Source: CAZJGG01 sp964545475 (GTDB taxonomy: Bacteria; Bacillota; Clostridia; Lachnospirales; JAISER01). From it: 24,835 nt of DNA. Shown here one piece after another: positions 1 to 7,600 of the stretch (within the stretch, counting starts at the first letter, position 1; each line of letters begins with the position of its first letter). The position numbers and the translations under genes were made by a program. The notes beneath the pieces were generated by a model. It did not search any database. It saw only the letters and a program-made list of their open reading frames with translations, and had not been told where the DNA came from. Location of the stretch: contig CAZJGG010000046.1 of the NCBI GenBank assembly GCA_964545475.1, positions 1 to 24,835 of the forward strand, read 5' to 3'.

Positions 1-155
1 TAACAACCTATATTAGTTGCTTATTGAAAAATGGCTTTGTTATAACAGGGTTTTCCGAGCCCACACCAACTGACGAAATGTTAAAAAATATAGAAGGCAT
101 GAAAAACGAGCTTCGTAGACCAATGATGCTGATAATTTCGGCTAGAAAAGAATAA
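1..155 (+). CDS. Class I SAM-dependent methyltransferase, C-terminal fragment
   Basis: This is the 3' end of a plus-strand gene that begins before the window. The frame is open from base 3 to a TAA at 153-155 and gives about 50 residues. The tail contains NGFVITGFSEPTP, then EMLKN, GMKNELRRPMMLIISARK. A 'GMKxELRRPMxLIISARK' ending after an 'xxGFxIxxxxEP' strand is what I know from the C-termini of small Methyltransf_11 type enzymes in Firmicutes. The catalytic Rossmann part is outside the window, so the substrate cannot be judged. A hairpin terminator follows the stop within about 10 bases. Confidence 0.6.
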   Translation, partial: TTYISCLLKNGFVITGFSEPTPTDEMLKNIEGMKNELRRPMMLIISARKE

Positions 156-163
156 ATGCTTAA

Positions 164-190
164 AAACCGGCTCTTGAATTGAGCCGGTTT
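164..190 (+). terminator. Hairpin terminator after the methyltransferase gene
   Basis: Perfect 10-bp stem AAACCGGCTC / GAGCCGGTTT with a 7-base loop, starting 9 bases after the stop. The T run is short and lies inside the stem. A near copy of this hairpin sits at 1107-1133, at the other side of the repeat array. Confidence 0.65.
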
Positions 191-195
191 CAGGG

Positions 196-1103
196 TGTTG
201 TCAGCCTAAGGAACGCATACAATGCGTTCCCTACAATATGGCGCTCTAATGTTCCGTTATGCCAGATAGAATCGTAGGGAACGCATTGTATGCGTTCCTC
301 ATTCCAAATGGCATTGTGCAAAAGAAATGAACGATTATGACAAAAAAATTGGCTGTCATAAAAGGATGTCGACAAATGGAATTAGGTTGTCGACAAGGGG
401 TGTTGTCAGCCTAAGGAACGCATACAATGCGTTCCCTACAATATGGCACTCTAATGTTCCGTTATGCCAGATAGAATCGTAGGGAACGCATTGTATGCGT
501 TCCTCATTCCAAATGGCATTGTGCAAAAGAAATGAACGATTATGACAAAAAAATTGGCTGCCAAAAAAAGGATGTCGACAAATGGAATTAAGTTGTCGAC
601 AATGGCTGTTGTCTGCCTAAGGAACGCATACAATGCGTTCCCTACAATATGGCACGCTAATGTTCCGTAATGTCAGATAGAATCGTAGGGAACGCATTGT
701 ATGCGTTCCTCATTCTAAATGGCATTGTGCAAAAGAAATGAAGGATTATTACAAAAACATTGGCTGTTGTCGGCCTGAGGAACGTTTACAATGGGTTCCC
801 TACAATATGGCACGCTAATGTTCCGTAATGTCAGATAGAATCGTATGGAACGCATTGTATGCGTTCCTCATGCCAAATGGCATTGTGCAAAAGAAATGAA
901 CGATTATTACAAAAACAATGGCTGTTGTCAGCCTGAGGAACGTTTACAATGGGTTCCCTACAATATGGCACGCTAATGTTCCGTAATGTCAAATAGAATC
1001 GTAGGGAACGCATTGTATGCGTTCCTCATTCCAAATGGCATTGTGCAAAAGAAATGAACGATTATTACAAAAAAATTGGCTGCCAAAAAAGATTATCGAC
1101 AGC
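196..1103. repeat. Array of five tandem palindrome-bearing repeats
   Basis: Five head-to-tail units begin at about 196, 401, 607, 765 and 923 with a TGTTGTC-N-GCCT box. Units 1 and 2 are about 205 bp and units 3 and 4 are 158 bp. The difference is a segment of about 46 bp carrying GTCGAC palindromes (for example TTGTCGACAA at 387-396); unit 5 keeps a degenerate part of it. Each unit has two short palindromes built from GGAACGCAT-N3-ATGCGTTCC (in unit 1 at 210-230 and 278-298). The two are reverse complements of each other and are flanked by CCCTAC and GTAGGG. The left palindrome is decayed in units 4 and 5 (GGAACGTTT, ATGGGTTCC). The small open frames inside are read from the repeats and have no gene-like features. 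This stretch holds no gene I can support. Confidence 0.9.
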
Positions 1104-1106
1104 CTA

Positions 1107-1136
1107 AAACCGACTCTTGGACTAGAGCCGGTTTTT
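1107..1136 (-). terminator. Terminator of the isc-mnmA operon
   Basis: On the minus strand the stem AAACCGGCTC / GAGTCGGTTT (one G-U pair) is followed by a T run, just past the mnmA stop at 1144. It is almost the same sequence as the hairpin at 164-190. Confidence 0.7.
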
Positions 1137-1143
1137 ATACATT

Positions 1144-2175
1144 TTACTCAATAATGCCACCGCAAATTAAGTAATCTCCTGTTTCATCATATAAAACAAC
1201 TGCTTGTCCTTTTGTAACTGCCCGTTGTTTTTCTTTAAATTCTACAATTAATTTATTATTTTTAAATACGGCGGTGCAGTCGCACATATGCTGGCTGTAC
1301 CTTATTTTTGCCTTTGCAGTTATAGGGTTATCTATTGAAGCAACAGCCATAAAATTAACGTCTCTTGCTGTTAAACACCGGGAGTAAAGGTTTTCATCAT
1401 CACAAAGCACAACTTCGTTATTTTCTGGGTTAATGCTTTTAACAAATAATCTTTTGCCAAAGCCCATGCCAAGCCCTTTTCTTTGGCCAACGGTGTAATG
1501 GACTATTCCTTTATGCTTACCAATTATATTACCATTTTCATCAACAAAGTTTCCCTCGTTAAACTTTACTTCGCAATTATTTAAAATATAGCTTGCGTAA
1601 TCATTGTCTGGAATAAAGCATATTTCCTGGCTGTCTGGCTTGTCCGCAACAGTTAGTTCTATATTTTCGGCAATTTTACGAATTTCTACCTTGCTATAAT
1701 TACCTAATGGCATAATTGTTTTTGAAAGCTGTTTTTGGGAAAGGTTATAGAGCATGTATGTCTGGTCTTTTTTGCTGTCATCAGCTCTTTTTAATGTATA
1801 TCTGCCTGTATCTTCAAGCTGAATTACTTTGGCGTAATGCCCGGTTGCAGCGTAATCCGCATTAAACTTTTCAGCCATATCAAGAAGTGCCTGCCATTTA
1901 ACATATCTGTTGCATATTACGCAAGGGTTCGGAGTTTCTCCTGTAGTATAGGAATTACAAAAGTATTCAACAACATTATCTTTAAATAAACCTGTGTATT
2001 CGGCGCTGTGGTGTTCAATGCCAAGCTTTTCGCATACCTTTATATAATCATCAGAAGCTTCTGTGTTTGTAAAGCGAATGTTTACTCCTATAACGTGAAA
2101 ACCTTGCTCTTTAAGTAAAAATGCGGCGACGGAGCTATCTACTCCGCCGCTCATGCCTAAAATGACTTTTTTCAT
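1144..2175 (-). CDS. mnmA: tRNA-specific 2-thiouridylase MnmA
   Basis: MnmA adenylates and thiolates U34 of tRNA-Lys, -Glu and -Gln in the cytoplasm, using sulfur relayed from a cysteine desulfurase. The 343-residue protein has the family's normal length. It shows the PP-loop SGGVDSS (residues 9-15), the catalytic cysteine in NPCVICNR (Cys85, with Cys88), ATGHYA (110-115) and the second catalytic cysteine in SQEICFIPD (Cys186). The C-terminal half fits the beta-barrel tRNA-binding part. It is the last gene of the iscR-iscS-iscU-mnmA operon, 8 bases after iscU, so the sulfur donor is encoded two genes upstream. An AGGA box precedes the ATG. Confidence 0.97.
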   Translation of the reverse strand: MKKVILGMSGGVDSSVAAFLLKEQGFHVIGVNIRFTNTEASDDYIKVCEKLGIEHHSAEYTGLFKDNVVEYFCNSYTTGETPNPCVICNRYVKWQALLDMAEKFNADYAATGHYAKVIQLEDTGRYTLKRADDSKKDQTYMLYNLSQKQLSKTIMPLGNYSKVEIRKIAENIELTVADKPDSQEICFIPDNDYASYILNNCEVKFNEGNFVDENGNIIGKHKGIVHYTVGQRKGLGMGFGKRLFVKSINPENNEVVLCDDENLYSRCLTARDVNFMAVASIDNPITAKAKIRYSQHMCDCTAVFKNNKLIVEFKEKQRAVTKGQAVVLYDETGDYLICGGIIE

Positions 2176-2183
2176 TTAAAATC

Positions 2184-2615
2184 CTAACTTTCTTCGGCTA
2201 TCTCTTCGTGGTGGCTTTCAGTAGGAGGTTTTAATCCGTCTATCACTATATTGTTTTTTTGTGCATAATCCCACAAAGCGGAGTGAAGAGCTTCTTCTGC
2301 AAGACAGGAGCAGTGAACTTTTACAGCAGGTAAACCGTCTAAGGCTTCCATAACAGCTTTATTTGTTACAGAAAGAGCATCTGCAACGGTTTTACCTTTT
2401 ACAAGCTCTGTTGCCATGCTGGATGTCGCAACGGCAGCACCACAGCCAAAGGTTTTAAATTTAGCATCTTTTATAATACCGTCTTCAATATCTAAATAAA
2501 CTTTCATTATGTCACCGCATTTTGCGTTGCCAACAAGACCAACGCCGCTTGCATCTTCAATTTCCCCCATATTTCTTGGGTTCATAAAATGATCCATAAC
2601 TTTTTCTGAGTACAT
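2184..2615 (-). CDS. iscU: Iron-sulfur cluster scaffold IscU/NifU-like
   Basis: This scaffold receives sulfur from IscS and assembles [2Fe-2S] and [4Fe-4S] clusters for transfer to apoproteins. The 143-residue protein carries the full ligand set: Cys33 and Asp35 in AKCGD, Cys58 in FGCGAA, and His101-Cys102 in KVHCSCLAEEAL. The opening MYSEKVMDHFMNPRN is the standard N-terminus of the clostridial NifU/IscU N-domain family. The C-terminus is extended by an acidic, His-containing tail after residue 129. AAGGAG sits 7 bases before the ATG. It lies about 30 bp downstream of iscS. The demand is clear: the neighbouring operons encode at least ten proteins with Fe-S motifs. Confidence 0.95.
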   Translation of the reverse strand: MYSEKVMDHFMNPRNMGEIEDASGVGLVGNAKCGDIMKVYLDIEDGIIKDAKFKTFGCGAAVATSSMATELVKGKTVADALSVTNKAVMEALDGLPAVKVHCSCLAEEALHSALWDYAQKNNIVIDGLKPPTESHHEEIAEES

Positions 2616-2646
2616 AATAACACTCCTTATCTTATATATAACAGTT

Positions 2647-3825
2647 TTACTTTTTATTTTTAATGTAATCTTCGTATAAAGGAGACATATCCCTTAATTT
2701 TTGAACAATTGGAGGAAGCTCACCCAGCACTAAATCAATATCAGAAACGGTGTTTTGCTTGCCGATTGTTAAGCGCAATGAGCCATGGGCTTTTTCATGG
2801 GGAAGCCCAATTGACAATAACACATGAGATGGATCAAGCTGGCCGGAAGTACACGCAGAGCCGCTTGAAGCGCAAATCCCTTTCATGTCAAGCAATAATA
2901 ACAAAGATTCTCCTTCAATAAATTCAAAAGAGAAATTTATATTTCCCGGTAAACGTTTTGTTCTGTGACCGTTTAACTTAACGTTTGGTATTTTTTCTAT
3001 AATTCCGTCAATAAGCTTGTCGCTTAATTCTTTCAATCTATTGGATTCTTCCGGCATTTCCTGTGTTTTTAATTCAATTGCAGTGCCAAGACCTACAATT
3101 CCTGCTACGTTTTCTGTGCCGGCACGTTTTTTTCTTTCTTGCCCACCGCCGTGAATAAGAGCAGAAACATTAACTCCTTTTTTAATATATAAAGCTCCTG
3201 TGCCTTTAGGCCCGTTAAGCTTATGGGCGGAAAGCGAAAGCATATCTATATTTTGGTCCGCAACATCTATAGGGACAGCTCCAACAGCCTGAACAGCGTC
3301 TGTGTGGAATAATACTTTATGGCGTCTTGCAATTTCTCCGATTTCTTTAATCGGTTGAATAGTCCCGATTTCGTTGTTGGCATACATAATTGTAATTAAA
3401 ACTGTGTCTGGGCGAATTGCATTTTCAAGCTCTGAAAGGGAAATAAGTCCGTCAGAATCAACAGGAAGATATGTTACTTCATAACCTTCCTCTTCTAAAA
3501 ACTTACAAGTATGCAAAACTGCGTGATGCTCAATTACAGAGGTTATAACATGTTTACCCTTTTTTTTGTTAGCTCTTGTTGTACCGATAATTGCCCAGTT
3601 GTCCGCTTCAGTGCCCCCTGCAGTAAAGTATATTTCACTAGGGGAAGCATTTAACACCTTTGCTACTTTTTCTCTGGCGTTTTCAATTGCTTGCCTTGTT
3701 GTTCTTGCTATTTCGTAAACACTAGATGGGTTTCCATAATTTTCAGTAAAAAACGGAAGCATAACTTCTAAAACTTCTGGTCTTACAAATGTTGTTGCTG
3801 CATTATCCAAATAAACTTTTTTCAT
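2647..3825 (-). CDS. iscS: Cysteine desulfurase IscS/NifS
   Basis: PLP-dependent enzyme that takes sulfur from cysteine as a persulfide and hands it to IscU and MnmA. The 392-residue protein has the usual length. Visible residues are the N-terminal YLDNAATT, TAGGTEADNWA (68-78) for PLP phosphate, the HH pair at 100-101, DAVQA (176-180), the PLP lysine in SAHKLNGPKG (Lys202), and the active-site cysteine in SSGSACTSG (Cys325) on the mobile loop. The start ATG directly follows the iscR stop (adjacent bases), and AGGAG inside the end of iscR serves as its ribosome site, so the two are probably translationally coupled. Confidence 0.97.
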   Translation of the reverse strand: MKKVYLDNAATTFVRPEVLEVMLPFFTENYGNPSSVYEIARTTRQAIENAREKVAKVLNASPSEIYFTAGGTEADNWAIIGTTRANKKKGKHVITSVIEHHAVLHTCKFLEEEGYEVTYLPVDSDGLISLSELENAIRPDTVLITIMYANNEIGTIQPIKEIGEIARRHKVLFHTDAVQAVGAVPIDVADQNIDMLSLSAHKLNGPKGTGALYIKKGVNVSALIHGGGQERKKRAGTENVAGIVGLGTAIELKTQEMPEESNRLKELSDKLIDGIIEKIPNVKLNGHRTKRLPGNINFSFEFIEGESLLLLLDMKGICASSGSACTSGQLDPSHVLLSIGLPHEKAHGSLRLTIGKQNTVSDIDLVLGELPPIVQKLRDMSPLYEDYIKNKK

Positions 3826-4275
3826 TTAATCATCTCCTGTGTCCGATGAATTTAATTGTTTATATTCTATTACAAGCTGGTCTAAATAAATAGAATCCAG
3901 CACATCGTTTAAACTTTCATATATTTTTTCCCAAATGGGTCTGGTTACGCATGAACGGCAGTTTGATGAGCCGCAAACTTCTTTTTCTTCCGGCGTTAAA
4001 CATTCCACGGGGCACAAAGAGCCCTCCAGTGCGCGTAATATATCTCCGACAGATGTTTTATCAGGTTCACAGCTTAGGCAATATCCTCCGTTTTGCCCTC
4101 TGACGCTTTTAACAAAGCCGGCTTCTTTTAAAATTGAAATTAGCTGTTCTAAATAATTTTTAGAAATGCCTTGTCTTGCGGCAACGCTTTTAAGAGTAAT
4201 AAAGCCGTCATCCTGATGCGCCGCAATGTCGATTAAGGCTTTTAAGCCGTAACGCCCTTTAGTGGAAATTTTCAT
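3826..4275 (-). CDS. iscR: Rrf2-family Fe-S cluster regulator IscR
   Basis: A 149-residue Rrf2 winged-helix regulator that probably senses Fe-S status and represses its own operon. The N-terminus MKISTKGRYGLKALIDIA and the recognition region SKNYLEQLISILKEAGFVKSVRGQNGGY are typical. The sensor loop has many cysteines (88, 92, 101, 106, 109), plus Cys66 and Cys69, so which three bind the cluster cannot be read off by eye. It is the first gene of the isc operon and divergent from the NuoE-like gene. A perfect 5-bp-arm palindrome lies 24 bases upstream of its ATG (4300-4314). A cysteine-metabolism regulator of the CymR type is the alternative, but the gene order favours IscR. Confidence 0.9.
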   Translation of the reverse strand: MKISTKGRYGLKALIDIAAHQDDGFITLKSVAARQGISKNYLEQLISILKEAGFVKSVRGQNGGYCLSCEPDKTSVGDILRALEGSLCPVECLTPEEKEVCGSSNCRSCVTRPIWEKIYESLNDVLDSIYLDQLVIEYKQLNSSDTGDD

Positions 4276-4299
4276 TTTATCACCGCCAAGTCAATTCAT

Positions 4300-4314
4300 A
4301 CCTACTTACTAGGT
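4300..4314 (-). promoter_or_regulatory. Palindromic operator, probable IscR site
   Basis: ACCTA-N5-TAGGT forms a perfect dyad placed about 4 to 18 bases downstream of the predicted iscR transcription start. That position suits autorepression by a dimeric Rrf2 regulator. Assignment to IscR rests on location; I did not compare it with a motif model. Confidence 0.55.
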
Positions 4315-4324
4315 TTACTTTCAT

Positions 4325-4353
4325 AATATAACAAAAATAAAATTATGTGTCAA
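4325..4353 (-). promoter_or_regulatory. SigmaA promoter of the isc operon
   Basis: Minus-strand -35 TTGACA (4348-4353), 17-bp spacer and -10 TATATT (4325-4330). Transcription should start near 4318. Confidence 0.8.
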
Positions 4354-4359
4354 GTAATC

Positions 4360-4388
4360 TTGAAGTAATTATAAAAATATATTATAAT
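4360..4388 (+). promoter_or_regulatory. SigmaA promoter of the NuoEF-like operon
   Basis: -35 TTGAAG (4360-4365), 17-bp spacer and -10 TATAAT (4383-4388). The start point is near 4395, about 20 bases before the ATG at 4415. It lies back-to-back with the isc promoter. Confidence 0.75.
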
Positions 4389-4414
4389 TTTATAAAAACA
4401 CCGGGGGGATTTGT

Positions 4415-4897
4415 ATGGTTTCTGTTAATATTGATGAAATTCGACAAATTATTAATAAAAAACCTAAAGAAAGAACATATGGGCTTGCCATTTTACAGGA
4501 TATTTCTCACAAATTTAACTATATTCCAAAAGAAAGCCTGCCTTTATTAGCAGAACATATAGAAGTTGAACTTTCAGAGCTTTATTCAATTGTAACTTTT
4601 TATAAATCTTTAAGCCTTACGCCAAAGGGTAAAAACATAATAAAAGTTTGCGACGGAACGGCTTGCCATATTAGGGGTTCTGTTAAGCTAATAGACGGCA
4701 TTAATGAAAGGCTGGGCATTAAACCGGGGGAAACAACAGAAGACGGGCTGTTTTCCCTGGAAACTGTAAACTGCCTTGGTGCGTGTGCTCTTGCGCCGGC
4801 AATGGTTATTGGAGAGATATATTACGGCAAAGTTTACACAGCGGAGCTTAACGATATTATAAGGGGTTATGAAAAAGGCGGTGAAAGCCATGAATAA
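4415..4897 (+). CDS. NuoE/HydC-like [2Fe-2S] subunit
   Basis: Thioredoxin-like [2Fe-2S] protein that works with a NuoF-type NADH-oxidising subunit. The 160 residues include the helical N-domain (IVTFYKSLSLTPKGK) and four cluster cysteines: Cys79 and Cys84 in CDGTACHIRG, and Cys120 and Cys124 in NCLGACALAPAM. This is the pattern of NuoE, HydC of [FeFe]-hydrogenases and HndA. The start is set by a GGGGGGA box 6 bases upstream of the ATG. It overlaps the following NuoF-like gene by a few bases. A NuoE-type subunit is normally part of a hydrogenase, formate dehydrogenase or complex I; none of those catalytic subunits lies in this window, so I cannot say which it serves. Confidence 0.9.
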   Translation: MVSVNIDEIRQIINKKPKERTYGLAILQDISHKFNYIPKESLPLLAEHIEVELSELYSIVTFYKSLSLTPKGKNIIKVCDGTACHIRGSVKLIDGINERLGIKPGETTEDGLFSLETVNCLGACALAPAMVIGEIYYGKVYTAELNDIIRGYEKGGESHE

Positions 4898-6680
4898 CTG
4901 GGTGTATATTTGCTGCGGAACAGGTTGTATGGCAAGCGGCGGTTTAAAAATTTATGAAGCCTTTAAAAAAGAGCTTGGGGAAAATGTTAATTTTATAAAA
5001 GACGGTTGCGGTGCAAAAGCAACTGGGTGCAACGGCTTTTGTGAAAATGGTGTAATTGTTAAGATTATGCCCCAGGACATATCATATTATAAAGTAAAAG
5101 AATCAGATGTTTCAGAAATCATTGATAAAACAATAATAAATGGCGAATTAATACAAAGGCTTTTATATAAAAATGACAAAGGCGAATATGTTAAAACTCA
5201 AAATGAAAACCCTTTTTATGCACATCAGCATAAATATGTTTTACAAAACATAGGGTTAATTGATCCCCTTTCAATTGATGAATACATAGAGCGTGGTGGT
5301 TATGAAGCGCTAAAAAAGGCTCTTGAAATGACACCCAATGAAATAATAGATGAAATTACAAATTCCGGCTTAAAGGGTAGGGGAGGGGCTGGATTCCCTA
5401 CAGGGGCAAAATGGAGGCAAGCGGCATCTTACGATACATTCCCAAAATACGTTGTTTTAAACGGTGATGAAGGCGACCCAGGGGCTTTTATGGATCGCTC
5501 AATTTTAGAGGGAGACCCACATTCGGTTATTGAAGGCATGACTATTTGTGCACTGGCAATCGGCGCAAAACAAGGTTTTATGTATATAAGAGACGAATAT
5601 TCCCTTGCCTTGAAAAATATATCCGCTGCTCTTAATGGAGCATATGAAAAAGGCATATTAGGCAGAAACGTAATGGGTTCGGAGTTTGAGTTTAATATAA
5701 GGGTTTTCCGTGGGGGTGGTGCGTTTGTTTGCGGAGAATCCACTGCGCTTATGGCTTCAATTGAGGGGCGTGTCGGTTTGCCTCGGGCGAAATATATCCG
5801 TTCAGTTCAAAAAGGGCTTTGGGATAACCCAACGGTTTTAAACAACGTGGAAACATTAGCTAACGTTCCTAAAATTATTTTAAACGGAGCAAAGAACTTT
5901 TCTGAAATGGGCATAGAAAACTGCAAAGGCACTAAAGTTTTTGCTCTCGTTGGAAAAGTAAAAAGAACAGGGCTTGTGGAAGTGGCAATGGGTATTACTT
6001 TGCGCAAGCTTATTTATGAAATAGGCGGTGGAGTTTTAGGGGGCAGGCCATTTAAGGCAGTTCAAACAGGTGGCCCGTCCGGCGGCTGTTTGCCGGATTC
6101 TTTGTTAGATTTGCCTATAGATTTTGACACGTTAAGCCAGCACAGTTCTATGATGGGTTCAGGCGGTTTGATAGTTATGGACGATAGAACTTGTATGGTT
6201 GAAGTGGCAAGGTATTACGTTAAGTTTTTGTCTGAGGAATCTTGCGGAAAATGTGTACCTTGCCGTGAGGGCTTGCGTCGTATGCTTGAAATATTAACAG
6301 CTATAATCCACGGCTTTGGCAAAGAGGAGGATATTTTAGAGCTGGAAGAAATAGGGGAAACCCTTCAAGATGCCGCTTTATGTGGTCTTGGAAAAACAGC
6401 AGCAAACCCTGTTTTATCAACACTTAAATACTTTGAAAACGAGTATTTGGAGCATATTGAAAATAAATTTTGCCCTTCCGGTGTTTGCACCCATTTAATA
6501 GCCTTTGAAATACAAGAAGATAAATGTAAGGGTTGTAGTATGTGTTATAAAAATTGCCCGGCTAATGCAATTAGCGGAGAAACGAAAAAACCTCATATTA
6601 TTGATAAATCTTCATGCATTTCTTGTGGGGCTTGCAGAGATATTTGTAGGTTTGATGCTGTGAAAACTATTAAAAGATAA
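4890..6680 (+). CDS. NuoF/HydB-like NADH-oxidising flavoprotein
   Basis: FMN- and NAD(H)-binding subunit of the NuoF/HydB/HndC family. Domains in order: an N-terminal thioredoxin-like [2Fe-2S] segment (ICCGTGCMASG, then GCGAKATGCNGFC), the FMN/NADH domain with GRGGAGFPTGAKW near residue 164, the NuoF [4Fe-4S] site (SCGKCVPCREG, near 451-461, plus a distal Cys in LCGLGK), and a C-terminal double [4Fe-4S] ferredoxin (CKGCSMCYKNCP and CISCGACRDICR). This is the architecture of HydB from trimeric [FeFe]-hydrogenases. I chose the ATG at 4890 because GGCGGTGA lies 6 bases before it; an in-frame ATG at 4869 has almost no spacing from its purine box. HydA is not encoded here. Confidence 0.9.
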   Translation: MNNWVYICCGTGCMASGGLKIYEAFKKELGENVNFIKDGCGAKATGCNGFCENGVIVKIMPQDISYYKVKESDVSEIIDKTIINGELIQRLLYKNDKGEYVKTQNENPFYAHQHKYVLQNIGLIDPLSIDEYIERGGYEALKKALEMTPNEIIDEITNSGLKGRGGAGFPTGAKWRQAASYDTFPKYVVLNGDEGDPGAFMDRSILEGDPHSVIEGMTICALAIGAKQGFMYIRDEYSLALKNISAALNGAYEKGILGRNVMGSEFEFNIRVFRGGGAFVCGESTALMASIEGRVGLPRAKYIRSVQKGLWDNPTVLNNVETLANVPKIILNGAKNFSEMGIENCKGTKVFALVGKVKRTGLVEVAMGITLRKLIYEIGGGVLGGRPFKAVQTGGPSGGCLPDSLLDLPIDFDTLSQHSSMMGSGGLIVMDDRTCMVEVARYYVKFLSEESCGKCVPCREGLRRMLEILTAIIHGFGKEEDILELEEIGETLQDAALCGLGKTAANPVLSTLKYFENEYLEHIENKFCPSGVCTHLIAFEIQEDKCKGCSMCYKNCPANAISGETKKPHIIDKSSCISCGACRDICRFDAVKTIKR

Positions 6681-6724
6681 AAATAAATAGCAGGGAAAGA
6701 GATTTCCCTGCTATTTATTTTTTT
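6681..6724. terminator. Bidirectional terminator between nuoF-like gene and folD
   Basis: Perfect 18-bp stem, AAATAAATAGCAGGGAAA (6681-6698) with its complement at 6703-6720, and a 4-base loop. A T run follows on both strands. It ends the plus-strand NuoEF pair and the convergent 12-gene minus-strand operon. Confidence 0.9.
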
Positions 6725-6726
6725 AA

Positions 6727-7578
6727 TTAGAGTAGTGTTTTTTCTGCGGCTTTTAAAGTATGCATTGCAAGGATTGATGTAGTAACCGTGCCAACACCAC
6801 CTGGAACAGGGGTGATTTTTGAAGCAAGAGGTTCAACTTCCGCAAAATTAACGTCACCGCAAAGATTGCCGTTTTCATCAAGGTTAATGCCAACGTCTAT
6901 AACCGTAGTGCCTGGTTTTATATGTTTTGCTTTAATCATTTTGGCTACGCCTGCCGCCGCTATAACAATGTCCGCCCCTTGGCATTCAGCAACTAAATCT
7001 TCTGTTTTGGTGTGACAAATGGTAACAGTTGCATGCTCTTTTAATAAAAGCATTGAAAGAGGTTTGCCAACAACCATGCTACGCCCAACTACAGTAACTT
7101 TTTTGCCTTTAACAGGAATGTTAAAGTGCTTTAAAAGCTCCATAACAGCCATTGGTGTGCAAGGCGCATAGCCGCTTTCATCCCCTGCGAAAACTTTTGC
7201 AATATTTTCGGAGCACATGCAGTCCATGTCTTTTTCTGGGTTAATAATTTTCTTTATTGCTTCTTCGCTAATGTGTTTTGGCATTGGGCGGAAAAGCAAA
7301 ATGCCGTGAACATTTACGTCATCATTTATTTTTATAAATTCAGCTTCAAAGCTTTCTTGTGTTATGTTTTCAGGGAAAACGCAAACCTGAGTTTTTATGC
7401 CAAGCCCTTCAAAGCGTTTTAATGCGCCTCTTTCATAGGACAAATCGTCCGGTCTTTCGCCGATTCTCACTATGCATAAACAAGGTGTAACGCCTTTAGA
7501 AATAAGCTCATTATTTTTCTCAATAAGCCTGTCTTTCATGCCGTTTACAGCTTCAATGCCTTTTAAAATTTCAGCCAT
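6727..7578 (-). CDS. folD: FolD-like methylene-THF dehydrogenase, altered active site
   Basis: FolD interconverts methylene- and methenyl-THF using NAD(P) and, in bifunctional forms, hydrolyses methenyl-THF to formyl-THF. The 283-residue protein has the family length, the Rossmann motif VVGRSMVVGKP (163-172), PGTTVIDVGIN and PVPGGVGTVTT. The active site differs from standard FolD. Tyr48 is kept in DDLSYERGA, but the catalytic Lys four residues later is Ala52. The usual VQLPLP is LFRPMP, so the Gln is Phe96. The KDxD aspartate is kept (Asp119). Lys and Gln are needed for cyclohydrolysis in studied enzymes, so I infer a dehydrogenase-only enzyme, in line with fchA lying just upstream. It is the last gene of the operon; AGGGGGT precedes the ATG. 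Confidence 0.92.
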   Translation of the reverse strand: MAEILKGIEAVNGMKDRLIEKNNELISKGVTPCLCIVRIGERPDDLSYERGALKRFEGLGIKTQVCVFPENITQESFEAEFIKINDDVNVHGILLFRPMPKHISEEAIKKIINPEKDMDCMCSENIAKVFAGDESGYAPCTPMAVMELLKHFNIPVKGKKVTVVGRSMVVGKPLSMLLLKEHATVTICHTKTEDLVAECQGADIVIAAAGVAKMIKAKHIKPGTTVIDVGINLDENGNLCGDVNFAEVEPLASKITPVPGGVGTVTTSILAMHTLKAAEKTLL

Positions 7579-7600
7579 ATCTTTTACCCCCTGAACATCA

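Noticed and set aside
190..1013. Small minus-strand open frames of about 60 residues in the repeat array
   Set aside because: They repeat with the array, have no ribosome sites and read through the palindromes; they are by-products of the repeat sequence.
196..1103. CRISPR array
   Set aside because: Units are 158-206 bp and similar along their whole length, with no short repeat/unique spacer pattern and no cas genes.
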